64,000 nucleotides of DNA from Providencia rettgeri (GCF_013255915.1 NZ_CP053896.1:4526001-4590000), one strand, 5' to 3'; numbered from the stretch's first letter, positions 29,751 through 39,190 are shown. A program made the numbers and translations. The notes: generated by a model not told the origin, from the sequence alone.

Positions 29751-30176
29751 CTTTGAAAAGATTCTCAAATTAACTCAAAATAGGTGTTAATTGTCACGAT
29801 TTTTGAACCTATATTCCACAACAACCCTTCGAAGATATTAAAAAATTTTTACCCAAGAAGTATTCGGGGAAAAATAGACTATTACCACGATATTCATTAT
29901 TTCTTTCCAAATAATGAATAGAAACGATTAAATCAATTTCCATAGAAATACATAATCATTTGATTTTTAATCATAAATATTATTTTCTTCCTGTTTTTTC
30001 CAAAAATAAGATCTCGCTCATAAATCAATCAAATGTTTTGAGTTCAATCACAGATAACAAAACAGATCTTTGACACCACAATAACGGCTTATTAACATCC
30101 ATCTTGTATACAAGTTGAATTCAATATAAATACAATAAGGTTGATTACCTCGACAAACCAATAAAAAGGTAACTCT
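29751..30176 (+). promoter_or_regulatory. Control region of the MFS/RraA-like/amidase operon
   Basis: 426 bases of AT-rich non-coding DNA. Two sites stand out. TTTGA-N6-TCACA at 30037-30052 fits the CRP consensus at nine of ten positions. CTTGTATACAAG at 30103-30114 is a perfect 12-bp palindrome of the GntR/FadR operator type (T-GT-AC-A), centred 68 bases before the carrier start. A near copy precedes the GntR-family gene at 33146, so this is the probable operator of that regulator. I see no gene here. Confidence 0.6.
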
Positions 30177-31487
30177 ATGTCACATAATGATTCTGTTGTA
30201 ACACCAGCAACAAAAGACTCACCAGGGCGTTTACGTTGGGGATTAGCAGCAATATTTTTTATTATCGGTTTGATTGCATATATGGATCGCGCCAATATTT
30301 CCATTGTTGCCGAACATATGATGACCGATTTAGGAATGAGCAAAGTTCAATTTGGCTTTTTGGGTGCGTTATTTTCGCTTGGCTATGCACTTGCCCAAAT
30401 TCCAAGCGGAATACTTGCAGAACGGTTTGGTAGCAGGCTTATCGCAACCATTAGCCTTTACGTTTGGTCCGCATTCACAATATTAACGGTCGTTGCCCCT
30501 ACCTATATTTGGCTATGCATCGTACGCTTCCTATTTGGTGTTGGAGAAGCGCCGCTCTATCCTGCGAATGCCGTCTTTAATACATGGTGGTTTCGCCAAA
30601 ATGAAAAGGCACGAGCCGCTAGCTTCTTACTTGCCGGTTCCTATTTCGGGCCTGTGATTGCCCCCACCCTTACCGTATTTATTATGATTTCGTTCGGGTG
30701 GCATGCCGTTTTTTATATCTTCGGTGTGATTGGTATTCTTATCGGTATGGTCTGGTATTTCTTTGCCAGAAATAAACCTGAACAACATCCAAAAATTTCT
30801 CAAAGTGAAATTGTATTTATTCAAGGAGGCCGAACAATTAGTGAGCAAGGAGGTGCTGATGTTAAAGCCCCTTGGCGAAAATTTATGAAAGAACGTCCGT
30901 TCTGGGCTGTTGGTTTCCAATACTTTTTTGTCGCCTATATGACCACCTTATTTATGATTTGGCTCCCCACCTATTTACAAGAGGCTCGTGGTTTCTCATT
31001 AACCCAAATGGGCGTTGCCGCCAGTTTTCCTTGGCTAGCAATTTGTATCGCGGTACTCACTGCAGGTTCAATTTCTGATTGGTTACTCAACAAAGGATAC
31101 TCACAGTTAGTCGCTAGGGGATATATCGCCATTACCGGTTTTATTCTCTTTATTGTGGGTATTTGCGGCGCTGCTCAAACTGAAAGTGCCATTGCGAGTG
31201 TTGCATGGCTAACTCTTGCACTCGGTTCTCTAGGATTACCAGTTGTGACCTCTTGGGCAATTGCAGCAGATAAGGGCCGCCAATATGCAGGCTCTGTCAG
31301 TGGATGGATGAATTTATGGGGCAATCTCGGTGGTGTTATTTCCCCCATTCTATGTGGCTGGCTTGCACAGCATTTTGGTTGGACCGTCGCTTTACTTTTC
31401 AATGTGATACCTATCAGTTTAGCGATTGTTTGCTGGTTTTTCATTCAGCCAGATAAACCATTAGCTGCTGCAGTTAATCCTGATTAA
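30177..31487 (+). CDS. MFS carrier of the anion:cation symporter family
   Basis: Twelve-helix permease, 436 residues, with the ACS-family signature AYMDRANISIVAEHMMTDLGMSK in helix 1-loop and GILAERFGSR in loop 2-3, plus GVGEAPLYPANAVFNTWWF. ACS members (GudP, GarP, ExuT, phthalate and tartrate carriers) import organic acids with protons. It heads a four-gene set with an RraA-like lyase, a nitrilase-family hydrolase and a GntR regulator, so the substrate is likely an organic acid or its amide that those enzymes break down; which one is unknown. Confidence 0.85.
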   Translation: MSHNDSVVTPATKDSPGRLRWGLAAIFFIIGLIAYMDRANISIVAEHMMTDLGMSKVQFGFLGALFSLGYALAQIPSGILAERFGSRLIATISLYVWSAFTILTVVAPTYIWLCIVRFLFGVGEAPLYPANAVFNTWWFRQNEKARAASFLLAGSYFGPVIAPTLTVFIMISFGWHAVFYIFGVIGILIGMVWYFFARNKPEQHPKISQSEIVFIQGGRTISEQGGADVKAPWRKFMKERPFWAVGFQYFFVAYMTTLFMIWLPTYLQEARGFSLTQMGVAASFPWLAICIAVLTAGSISDWLLNKGYSQLVARGYIAITGFILFIVGICGAAQTESAIASVAWLTLALGSLGLPVVTSWAIAADKGRQYAGSVSGWMNLWGNLGGVISPILCGWLAQHFGWTVALLFNVIPISLAIVCWFFIQPDKPLAAAVNPD

Positions 31488-31535
31488 TTTTTACCCATAT
31501 ACATTATGTTCAATACAATAAATAAAGGTGTCCCT

Positions 31536-32183
31536 ATGTTTACATTAAATCCTCGTGTTGCCTGTTTTAGCTCGGAAATTATCGAAAGTTGCCGTGATGT
31601 TTGCTCGTCAACTATTGGACACATGACTGACTTCGGTTTTCTCAAAACATTACGCCCACAAATTGAACAATGCCAATTTATTGGTAATGCTGTAACAGTT
31701 CGTATTCCACATATGGACTCATCTGCCGTACACAAGGTTTTCGACATTGTGCAAGAAGGCGATGTTGTCTGTATCGATATGTCAGGGGATTATGATCGTG
31801 CTTGTTGGGGGGAAATGGTTTCTTATATGGCACGGGCAAAGAAAATTGCCGGTGCTGTCATTGATGGTTGTGTCACTGATATCAAAGCATTACGTGAGAT
31901 TGGCGTTCCTATTTATGCACGTAAAGTGAGTCCGTTAACAACTCGAATTTTAGGTATTGAAGGCGCAATTAATGTGCCGATTAGCATAGATGGCGTAACG
32001 ATCCATCCTGGTAACTTAATCATCGCAGATGGCGATGGCATTTTAGTCGCTGATGAAGTTACTCTGCAAGAGTATCGCCAACGAGCCCTTAATGCTCAAC
32101 ATGCTGAAATTGATGTTAAAAAGCGCATTGATGCCGGTGAAACATTAGCGGCAATTTCAGGTGCTGCGAAATTTTTTGAATAA
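31536..32183 (+). CDS. RraA-like (HMG/CHA aldolase fold) protein
   Basis: 215 residues from ATG 31536, chosen for its AAGGTG site; ten upstream in-frame codons lack one. The fold is that of RraA and of 4-hydroxy-4-methyl-2-oxoglutarate / 4-carboxy-4-hydroxy-2-oxoadipate aldolases: GDVVCIDMSGDYDRACWGEMVSYMA, then GAVIDGCVTD (residues 106-115), then PLTTRI and INVPISIDGVTIHPGNLIIADGDG. In the aldolases the second motif reads DGxxRD with an arginine that stabilises the enolate; here Thr114 takes its place while Asp115 stays. So it may be an aldolase or decarboxylase with altered chemistry. It lies 48 nt after the carrier gene. Confidence 0.75.
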   Translation: MFTLNPRVACFSSEIIESCRDVCSSTIGHMTDFGFLKTLRPQIEQCQFIGNAVTVRIPHMDSSAVHKVFDIVQEGDVVCIDMSGDYDRACWGEMVSYMARAKKIAGAVIDGCVTDIKALREIGVPIYARKVSPLTTRILGIEGAINVPISIDGVTIHPGNLIIADGDGILVADEVTLQEYRQRALNAQHAEIDVKKRIDAGETLAAISGAAKFFE

Positions 32184-32192
32184 GGAGGCTCT

Positions 32193-32984
32193 ATGAAGAT
32201 TGCAATTGCTCAGCTAGCCAGTAGCCCAGATAAAGCTCTAAATTTAAAAAAAGCCTGTGAAGCTATACAAAAAGCTGCTCAAGGTGGTGCCGACCTCGTC
32301 CTATTGCCGGAAATGTTTATGGCTTTTGTTCCCGCGGATAGTGGCATTAGCTATGCCGATGTCGCAGAGCCTGTTGATGGCCCTTTTGTCTCTCAGTTGG
32401 CAAAAGCCGCTCAACAATACGGTATTTATGTGACCTGTGGCATTTATGAAAGTGCCCCGAATGAGCCGAAAAGAGCTTTCAACACGACAATTATGTTGAA
32501 CCGCCAAGGTGAGCTTATCTATCACTACCAAAAAACACACCTGTACGATGCCTTTTCATATCAGGAATCCCTTAATATCATTCAAAGTAATAATGAATTA
32601 AAACCTGTGGAAACTGAATTTGGCAAAATTGGCGTTTTAGTCTGTTATGAGCTGCGTTTCCCAGAAGTTGCTCGAAAACTAACCTTAGCTGGCGCTGACC
32701 TTATACTCGTTCCCACAGCATGGGTAAGCGGGCCACTAAAAGAAGAGCATTACCAAACATTAGTTAAAGCACGCGCTTTGGAGAACACGGTCCCTGTTTG
32801 CGCATGTGACCAAACGGGTAATATTTTTATTGGTCGCAGCCTTGTTTGTGATGCACTTGGCGTAACTATCGCATCTGCTGGCTACGATGAAACACTATTT
32901 TTTGCTGAAATATCAACACAGCATACCGCAGAGACACGAGAAAAATTACCTTGTATGCAAAACCGACGCCCTGAGCTGTATTAG
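32193..32984 (+). CDS. Carbon-nitrogen hydrolase (nitrilase superfamily amidase)
   Basis: 263 residues with a strong AAGGAGG ribosome site. The catalytic triad is complete: Glu40 (LLPEMF), Lys114 (YQKTHLYDAF) and Cys151 (VLVCYELRFPE). The layout is that of the omega-amidase / deaminated-glutathione amidase / RamA branch, which act on amides of carboxylic acids. Starting 9 nt after the RraA-like gene, it is surely cotranscribed. Together they suggest hydrolysis of an imported amide to an acid, then C-C cleavage; the compound is not identifiable from sequence. Confidence 0.82.
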   Translation: MKIAIAQLASSPDKALNLKKACEAIQKAAQGGADLVLLPEMFMAFVPADSGISYADVAEPVDGPFVSQLAKAAQQYGIYVTCGIYESAPNEPKRAFNTTIMLNRQGELIYHYQKTHLYDAFSYQESLNIIQSNNELKPVETEFGKIGVLVCYELRFPEVARKLTLAGADLILVPTAWVSGPLKEEHYQTLVKARALENTVPVCACDQTGNIFIGRSLVCDALGVTIASAGYDETLFFAEISTQHTAETREKLPCMQNRRPELY

Positions 32985-33082
32985 TCTAGAAACTGGCAAG
33001 GATGCCGGTTTATTCAACAAGTTAAGTTCAATTACCCGCCAGAATTTAACAGTACCTTAAATAATATAAAACTAGTGTATTA

Positions 33083-33094
33083 CTTGTATACCAA
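33083..33094. promoter_or_regulatory. Probable GntR operator upstream of its own gene
   Basis: CTTGTATACCAA shares ten of twelve bases with the perfect palindrome CTTGTATACAAG at 30103-30114. It sits 52-63 bases before the GntR-family start, which fits autoregulation. Confidence 0.55.
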
Positions 33095-33145
33095 TCTATT
33101 CCTTTCTATACTCACTAAAATTTCTATTGTTAACACAAGATCCTG

Positions 33146-33769
33146 ATGAAAGATAAACCACTAAGCCAACAAGCCTATACTGCAATTAAACATAAAATTC
33201 TCAGTAAGCAATTTGGAGAGGAAAGTTACACCTCTGAAAATAGCTTAGTTGAGGAACTCGGTATGAGTCGTACTCCAATTCGTGAAGCCTTATATCAATT
33301 ACAAAATGAAGGCTTAGTCAAAATTATCCCTCGTAAAGGTGTTTTTATTCAGAAACTATCGTTAAAAGAAACCAGAGATAATTATGATTTGCGTTTAGCA
33401 ATTGAGTCCCATGCAATTAAATTAGTTCGTGAATATTTAACTGATGAACATTTTTCTATCTTAAAGACGATTATTGAGCGGCAAGATGAATTATTGAAGA
33501 AAAATGACTATCAAGGTTGGATAAAAGAAGATGAACGCTTCCACCGTTTCTTCTTGGAATTACTGGATAACTCGGTTTTCTTAGATTTAGCGGATAATAT
33601 TCGCCAGCGAGTCTATTTCCAGCCTGACCCTATTTATCGCAATGAATATTATCATGAGTCTACACGCCAACATCAGCAATTAGTTGAACAACTCAAAGCA
33701 AAAGAATTTACCCTTGCGGAAGAAACGCTAACTGAGCATATATTGCGCGGCAAGCGTAATTATGTTTAG
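33146..33769 (+). CDS. GntR-family (FadR/FCD subfamily) regulator
   Basis: 207 residues: an N-terminal winged helix (SQQAYTAIKHKILS; SLVEELGMSRTPIREALYQLQNEGLVKIIPRKGVFI, about 5-70) and a helical FCD ligand domain (about 75-207) with acidic and histidine metal-ligand candidates in DERFHRFFLE and STRQHQQLVEQL. It follows the three catabolic genes after 161 bases with its own promoter region. Two matching palindromes in the cluster suggest it controls the cluster and itself, with an acid metabolite as effector. Confidence 0.85.
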   Translation: MKDKPLSQQAYTAIKHKILSKQFGEESYTSENSLVEELGMSRTPIREALYQLQNEGLVKIIPRKGVFIQKLSLKETRDNYDLRLAIESHAIKLVREYLTDEHFSILKTIIERQDELLKKNDYQGWIKEDERFHRFFLELLDNSVFLDLADNIRQRVYFQPDPIYRNEYYHESTRQHQQLVEQLKAKEFTLAEETLTEHILRGKRNYV

Positions 33770-33789
33770 TGTTAAAACCAACAAAAAAA

Positions 33790-33814
33790 GAGAAAACCAA
33801 ATTGATGGTTTTCC
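33790..33814. terminator. Possible terminator between the GntR gene and xapB-like gene
   Basis: Stem GAGAAAACCA/TGGTTTTCCC-type pairing with a 6-base loop between convergent genes. A-rich sequence upstream gives U's for the leftward transcript. Modest quality. Confidence 0.4.
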
Positions 33815-33846
33815 CTTAGGTTAAATGTTATTTCTAACAACTTATC

Positions 33847-35103
33847 TTAGCTAGACTTAGCCTCTTTCAGTGCGGCGTCTTTATCGTGATGATAATGGAA
33901 GGTAAATTGGAAGATTATTGCTAATACAACAGTATAAGAAGCAAAAACTAACCAGATCATTTGCCAATCTTTAATACCATCCACCGTGTAATAGTCGACA
34001 ACCAATCCACTTAATATCGCACCAAAATAGGCACCAACACCATTAACCATCGTCATAAATAAGCCCTGAGCACTCGCGCGCATACGCGTATCCACTTCTC
34101 TTTCAATAAAAATAGAACCTGAAATATTGAAGAAGTCGAATGCACAGCCATATACGATCATCGACATTATTAAGAACATCAAGCCAATTGCTGATGGGTC
34201 ACCAAAGGCAAAGAATCCAAAGCGTAATGTCCACGCAAACATGCTTAATAGCATGACAGTTTTAATGCCATAGCGTTTCAAGAAAAATGGAATTGCTAAG
34301 ATAAAGCACACTTCTGCCATCTGAGAGATCGATAATAATATCGATGGATACTGAACCACCAAACTATCTTGGTATAACGGATTCAGACCGAAGTCATGCA
34401 AGAATGGGTTACCAAACGTATTGGTAATTTGTAAAACCGCACCAAGTAACATAGCGAATAAGAAAAATACCGCCATAATGGGTTTTTTAAATAACACCAG
34501 AGCATCTAAACCTAGCTTACTGATCCAGCTACTTGAAATCGCTTTTTTATTAACATCAATTTTTGGCAAAGTTAATGAATAAAGCGCTAAAAGTAATGAA
34601 CAGCCACCTGCAATATAAAGCTGCATACTACTTAGCTCAAATTTCATTAAGCTAATACTCCACATAGCAACAATAAAACCTACCGTACCAAATACACGAA
34701 TAGGTGGGAAGTTACTCACTGAATCGAGCTGATATTGGCTTAATGATGAATAACTGATGCTATTTGAAAGTGCAATAGTTGGCATAAAGGCCATTGCATT
34801 AATTAACATCACCCAGAACATCACTGTTGAACTCGTGACTGTTGCAGCATAAAACAATGCGGCAGCCCCAATCAAATGACAAATCATATATAAACGATTT
34901 GCTGGAATATATTTATCTGCAATGATTCCGATAAGCCCGGGCATTAGAATGGCAGCAATACCCTTTGAGCTATACACCATACCGACTTCTGCACCTGAGA
35001 AACTCAATGTTTTCATCATGTAGGAGCCGAGTGTAACTAACCAACTTCCCCAAACAAAATATTGCAGGAAAAGCATGATTTTCAAGCGGGATTTAATATT
35101 CAT
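33847..35103 (-). CDS. xapB: Nucleoside:H+ symporter (XapB/NupG family)
   Basis: 418-residue, twelve-helix carrier that closely follows E. coli XapB: LQYFVWGSWLVTLGSYM, VGMVYSSKGIAAILMPG, NAMAFMPTIALSNSISY, FPPIRVFGTVGFIVAMW, AFDFFNISGSIFIE and ASAQGLFMTMVNGVGA. XapB takes up xanthosine and NupG other nucleosides. It ends the operon PNP-EamA-symporter and overlaps the EamA gene (ATGA). The exact nucleoside is not certain; the purine phosphorylase in the operon argues for purine nucleosides. Confidence 0.88.
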   Translation of the reverse strand: MNIKSRLKIMLFLQYFVWGSWLVTLGSYMMKTLSFSGAEVGMVYSSKGIAAILMPGLIGIIADKYIPANRLYMICHLIGAAALFYAATVTSSTVMFWVMLINAMAFMPTIALSNSISYSSLSQYQLDSVSNFPPIRVFGTVGFIVAMWSISLMKFELSSMQLYIAGGCSLLLALYSLTLPKIDVNKKAISSSWISKLGLDALVLFKKPIMAVFFLFAMLLGAVLQITNTFGNPFLHDFGLNPLYQDSLVVQYPSILLSISQMAEVCFILAIPFFLKRYGIKTVMLLSMFAWTLRFGFFAFGDPSAIGLMFLIMSMIVYGCAFDFFNISGSIFIEREVDTRMRASAQGLFMTMVNGVGAYFGAILSGLVVDYYTVDGIKDWQMIWLVFASYTVVLAIIFQFTFHYHHDKDAALKEAKSS

Positions 35104-36017
35104 ACAAGGCTCCGTTTGGAGTTATATTTATTTGTTTTTATTTTCAACTCAGCAATGGCGACACCCATAAGGATGACAGCAACGCCAACAAACTGAATGA
35201 ACTCAAGAGGTAACTGCAATACAGTCACAGATAATAAAATCGTGACGGGCAACTGCATTGAGCTAACAATGGTCGCTAAACTGGTACCGATCAGTGGAGT
35301 ACCTTTGGCAAACATCCACATACCAAAGAAAGAACCAAAGAAAGCTAGGGGTAAGCCATAAGAGAAAAATAGAGAATGAAACGTTGATGCACTCAATAAG
35401 AATGTTGGAGGAACGACAATCGATGTCAAAATTGCGCCCCCTGTTACCATAATTGCAGAACGCATCATAGGATCTGTTTTAACCGCTAATGCACCACTGA
35501 CATAAACACGAATAGCATTCGATAATGCTGCACATAGTCCTAATAGCACACCAAGCCAGTGAAATACGATCCCTGAACTATTTAATAAACCTGTCGCTAA
35601 TACTGTCCCAATTAATATCACCACAACCGATACCAGGGTCATTATGGGAGGAGCTTGGCGGCTGACAACCGCATTAATGGCAACCCCCATCCATGTAAAT
35701 TGCAAAAATAAGACGACACCAAGCGCCGGGGACAAATATTGCAATGATGCATAATACAAGAGTCCGGTTAGCCCTGTTGTCGTCCCAGTGAGTAACATTA
35801 ATAGGCCTTGTTGTCGTGTTGGCCATACTAGACGTACTTTTTTAATTAATGCGCCTGCGGCAACAAAAAACCACAGTAAAATCGCACCTAATACCGTTTG
35901 GCTACCGATGACATCATTCAAGGAATATCCTGCGCGGTAGGCCAACACGACAAGTGTTGAAAGAATGCCATAACTGCAAGCGCCTAAAGAAACTAAAATT
36001 AGACCTTTAAATTTCAT
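35100..36017 (-). CDS. EamA/DMT-family permease
   Basis: 305 residues with ten predicted helices in two EamA halves (LVSLGACSYGILSTLVV in the first; LGLCAALSNAIRVYVSG starting the second). Start at ATG 36017 because AAGGTG lies nine bases upstream; eleven in-frame codons further up lack a site. DMT carriers move metabolites such as nucleosides, bases and amino acids in or out. Set between a nucleoside phosphorylase and a nucleoside symporter, it may export a base or exchange a product, but this is inference. Confidence 0.78.
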   Translation of the reverse strand: MKFKGLILVSLGACSYGILSTLVVLAYRAGYSLNDVIGSQTVLGAILLWFFVAAGALIKKVRLVWPTRQQGLLMLLTGTTTGLTGLLYYASLQYLSPALGVVLFLQFTWMGVAINAVVSRQAPPIMTLVSVVVILIGTVLATGLLNSSGIVFHWLGVLLGLCAALSNAIRVYVSGALAVKTDPMMRSAIMVTGGAILTSIVVPPTFLLSASTFHSLFFSYGLPLAFFGSFFGMWMFAKGTPLIGTSLATIVSSMQLPVTILLSVTVLQLPLEFIQFVGVAVILMGVAIAELKIKTNKYNSKRSLV

Positions 36018-36083
36018 TTCAATATTCACCTTATTTAGCGTTATGAACATCTTTATGTTGTTTTGAGAAAAAGAACCTAAAAA

Positions 36084-36902
36084 CTAGAAGCGAGCGATCA
36101 CACCCGTTACCAATTTCAAGAAGGTGGTTTTAACTTTCTCTGCAGTTTCAATAACTTCGTCATGGCTAAGAGGTTGTTCTAAAATACCGCAAGCCATATT
36201 AGTTAAACAGGAGATGCCCACTGTCTTAATTTGTGAATGATGAGCGACCAGAGCTTCTGGTACGGTAGACATACCAACAGCATCAGCGCCTAAGGTTCTG
36301 ATCATGCGAATTTCGGCAGGTGTTTCATAAGTTGGACCAGTCCACCATGCATAAACACCTTCACGAACAGAAACACCTTGTTCGGCCGCTACATCCTTGA
36401 TTGTTTGGCGTAATTCTTTGTTATACACCTCACTAACATCCAAGAAACGCACCCCTAATTCAGGGTTATTTGGCCCCATCAATGGGTTATTTGCAGTTAA
36501 ATTAATATGATCGGTAATAATCATCAGGTCACCTGGGTTGAAATCGGTATTTACTGCACCGCAGGCGTTGGTAATAATCAATTTTTCGACGCCCAATGCT
36601 TTCATCAAACGCACAGGGAAAGTGACTTGGTCGAGGGTAAAGCCTTCGTAGTAGTGGAAACGGCCTTTCATCGCAACCACATTTTTACCTGCGATGGTGC
36701 CAATCACCAATTCATTGGCATGCCCTACGGCTTCAGATTTGGCAAAATGTGGAATTTCGCTATAAGGAATATGTACTGCATTTTCTAATGTGTCCGCAAA
36801 CGGGCCTAATCCTGAACCCAGAATAATGCCCACTGTTGGTTTAATATCTGTTCGAGACTGAATAAAGCTTAAGCTTTCTAGAATATCTTTTGTATGATGC
36901 AT
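36084..36902 (-). CDS. punA: Purine-nucleoside phosphorylase, trimeric (PunA/XapA family)
   Basis: Phosphorolyses 6-oxopurine nucleosides to base plus (deoxy)ribose-1-phosphate. The 272 residues resemble Bacillus PupG/PunA more than E. coli XapA: ILGSGLGPFADTLEN, GRFHYYEGFTLDQVTFPVR, ITNACGAVNTDFNPGDLMIITDHIN, WWTGPTYETPAEIRMIRTLGADAVGMSTVPE and CLTNMACGILEQPLSHDEV. The asparagine in CLTNMA is the 6-oxopurine-reading residue of this family. Start at ATG 36902, with GGAG upstream; a TTG at 36914 is inside that site. First gene of a leftward operon, divergent from a ROK regulator. Confidence 0.9.
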   Translation of the reverse strand: MHHTKDILESLSFIQSRTDIKPTVGIILGSGLGPFADTLENAVHIPYSEIPHFAKSEAVGHANELVIGTIAGKNVVAMKGRFHYYEGFTLDQVTFPVRLMKALGVEKLIITNACGAVNTDFNPGDLMIITDHINLTANNPLMGPNNPELGVRFLDVSEVYNKELRQTIKDVAAEQGVSVREGVYAWWTGPTYETPAEIRMIRTLGADAVGMSTVPEALVAHHSQIKTVGISCLTNMACGILEQPLSHDEVIETAEKVKTTFLKLVTGVIARF

Positions 36903-37091
36903 GGTTGTCTCCAAATTGACATCGACTAAAAATTGTTAAAATCGATCATAAAGCAATTTAGAAACAGAACAGCGATCTTAATCTCATTTTAAGAAAAAGA
37001 ATTTAGATATGATGTGTCACATGAAGCAGAATCTTATGCGTATATTTGCTAATCTTTAGCGCAAGAGTCGGAATGAAAAGGAGTGAGGCGC

Positions 37092-38294
37092 TTGTTACAT
37101 ACACTATTAAATGAATTTCGCACCTCAAAAAATTCAAAAACACAAAAACTCAAAACGCTTTACCGGTTAATTTTAAACCATGGTCCCATTAGGGCAGAGA
37201 CGTTGACATCACTGGCTAGCATGAAACCAGCAACTTGTGCTCGGTTACTCGACGAACTGGGGAGAAATCACTTAATTTCGACTTCTGAGCTCGGAGAGTC
37301 GACCGGTGGCCGCAAACCTATCCTCTATAATATCAATGCTGCTGATGGCTACCTAGTTGGCATTGAAATGAGTGATATATATTCGACGATAGTTTTACAG
37401 AACCTAAAGTTGGATATTTTAGGGATGGTAAAAGTCAAATATGAGCACCTAGAAACCGCAGAAAATATGGTGGATCATCTGCTCAATAAATTAGATATTT
37501 TATTAGCTGAACATGGACTTAACGTAAAAAGTTTGTTAGGTATAGGCATCGCCATCGACCATATATTAGAACGCGATAAACTGCCATATCATCAATATAA
37601 CTCACGAATAAAAGAACTTCACGACTATATATCCAGTAAAGTCCCTTGCTTCGTATTACTCGGAAGTGGGATTAGTTTTGCGGCTTTTGCTGAGTATCGT
37701 TTACGCTATACCTCTGATAGCCAAAGGTTTTTATTTACAACCTGTGATACCGATATTCGCAGCTGTACCATCATCAACAATCAATACGCTCCAGCACCCA
37801 TTAGCACCGCTCAAGCCTTTGGTCATACGACAATTGATATTAATGGTCAACGCTGCGAATGCGGGTCATTTGGCTGTTTAAAGCAATATAGTTCACTGTC
37901 TGCGATTAAGTCACGGGTGATCCAGCAACTCAGGTTGGGTAAAAGCTCAATAATCAATGAATTAGTTAATAATGAGTCTGAAATTAGCTACCATACTATT
38001 TTCCAAGCTCTCACATTGGACGATGCCCTGTGTCTCGAAGCACTTGGCGAGGCAGCCTATTATTATGGTATTGCCATCGCTAATGCGATTTTAACGACTC
38101 AAGCAGATGTGGTGGTGTGCGGCGGAACCCTAACACCTAAAAATCACTTTTTTGAGATGACCAAAAAGTCTATTGAAGAAAAACTCTCTATTTTTCCTCA
38201 TATTAAGACACGTATTTACCCCGCCAATGATTCATACGAAATTGTTGCTCAAGGCGCTGGTGGAATGGTCATGGAGAAATATCTTGCTGATTAA
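37092..38294 (+). CDS. ROK-family transcriptional regulator
   Basis: About 400 residues. An N-terminal winged helix (LYRLILNHGPIRAETLTSLASMKPATCARLLDEL) is followed by an actin-like ROK domain with the zinc motif CECGSFGCLKQY and late VVCGGTLTPKNHFF. Start placed at TTG 37092, eight bases after AAGGAG; a GTG at 37083 overlaps that site. It is divergent from punA across about 190 bases, so it probably controls the nucleoside operon. The ATP-binding residues of sugar kinases are poorly kept, so a pure regulator is likely. Effector unknown. Confidence 0.82.
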   Translation: MLHTLLNEFRTSKNSKTQKLKTLYRLILNHGPIRAETLTSLASMKPATCARLLDELGRNHLISTSELGESTGGRKPILYNINAADGYLVGIEMSDIYSTIVLQNLKLDILGMVKVKYEHLETAENMVDHLLNKLDILLAEHGLNVKSLLGIGIAIDHILERDKLPYHQYNSRIKELHDYISSKVPCFVLLGSGISFAAFAEYRLRYTSDSQRFLFTTCDTDIRSCTIINNQYAPAPISTAQAFGHTTIDINGQRCECGSFGCLKQYSSLSAIKSRVIQQLRLGKSSIINELVNNESEISYHTIFQALTLDDALCLEALGEAAYYYGIAIANAILTTQADVVVCGGTLTPKNHFFEMTKKSIEEKLSIFPHIKTRIYPANDSYEIVAQGAGGMVMEKYLAD

Positions 38295-38371
38295 GTGGTT
38301 CTTTCATTAAAACAGATAGAGTGTAGAATAAATCAACGAGCCTATGCTCTATCACTATTAATGAGGGGATC

Positions 38372-39142
38372 ATGTTAGAATTTGAACACATCAGCAACAC
38401 GACAAAATCATTGGTACTACAACAGCTTACTTCTCAATCCCCTCTTGTTCATTGCATGACAAACGATGTTGTTCAGACCTTCACTGCCAATGTCCTGTTA
38501 GCGCTCGGCTGCTCTCCCGCCATGGTCATTGAACCCGAAGAAGCAGAGCAGTTTGCCGCTATCGCACATGGCTTGCTGATTAATGTAGGCACATTAACCA
38601 CTGAGCGCCGACATGCAATGAAATGTGCGGTTAACAGTGCGAATCAAGCGAAAAAACCTTGGGTACTTGACCCTGTTGCCGCAGGTGCGCTTAGCTTTCG
38701 CACCCATTTTTGCCATGAATTGCTGACTCTCAAGCCTGCCGCTATTCGCGGTAATGCCTCTGAAATTATGGCATTGGTAGGAAGCAGTGCTGGCGGCAGA
38801 GGCGTTGATTCCCTTAACACCACTGATGACGCTCTTCCCGCAGCACAATTATTAGCGAGACAAGCTAAGACAATTGTTGCGATAAGCGGGGAAGTGGATT
38901 ACATCACCGATGGAATACGCACCTTTGCAGTTACTGGCGGCCATATTTTAATGACTCGAGTCGTCGGTACAGGATGCGCTCTTTCCGCGGTGGTTGCTGC
39001 ATGTTGCGCTCTACCTGGTGATAGGCTACAAAATGTTGCCGCTGCTTGCGCTATCATGAAACAAGCTGGAGAAACCGCAACCCAGCGTTGCCATGGGACA
39101 GGCAGTTTTATCCCTGAATTTTTAGATGCGCTTTATCAATAG
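38372..39142 (+). CDS. thiM: Hydroxyethylthiazole kinase
   Basis: Phosphorylates 4-methyl-5-(2-hydroxyethyl)thiazole, salvaging the thiazole part of thiamine. The 256 residues include [51 protein letters not shown] and the catalytic [12 protein letters not shown] near residue 205. It stands alone: no thiD or thiE beside it, and the 77 bases upstream are too short for a TPP riboswitch and show none of its motifs. GAGGGG precedes the ATG. The same-strand ROK gene ends 77 bases before. Confidence 0.93.
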   Translation: MLEFEHISNTTKSLVLQQLTSQSPLVHCMTNDVVQTFTANVLLALGCSPAMVIEPEEAEQFAAIAHGLLINVGTLTTERRHAMKCAVNSANQAKKPWVLDPVAAGALSFRTHFCHELLTLKPAAIRGNASEIMALVGSSAGGRGVDSLNTTDDALPAAQLLARQAKTIVAISGEVDYITDGIRTFAVTGGHILMTRVVGTGCALSAVVAACCALPGDRLQNVAAACAIMKQAGETATQRCHGTGSFIPEFLDALYQ

Positions 39143-39190
39143 TTTTGTTGTGATCGATAACTTTGTTTTTTTCGGTAATTTTGTGGTAAT

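Noticed and set aside
38295-38371. TPP riboswitch before thiM
   Set aside because: The spacer is only 77 bases and lacks the CTGAGA and conserved thi-box motifs; only a weak GATAGAG/CTCTATC pairing is there.
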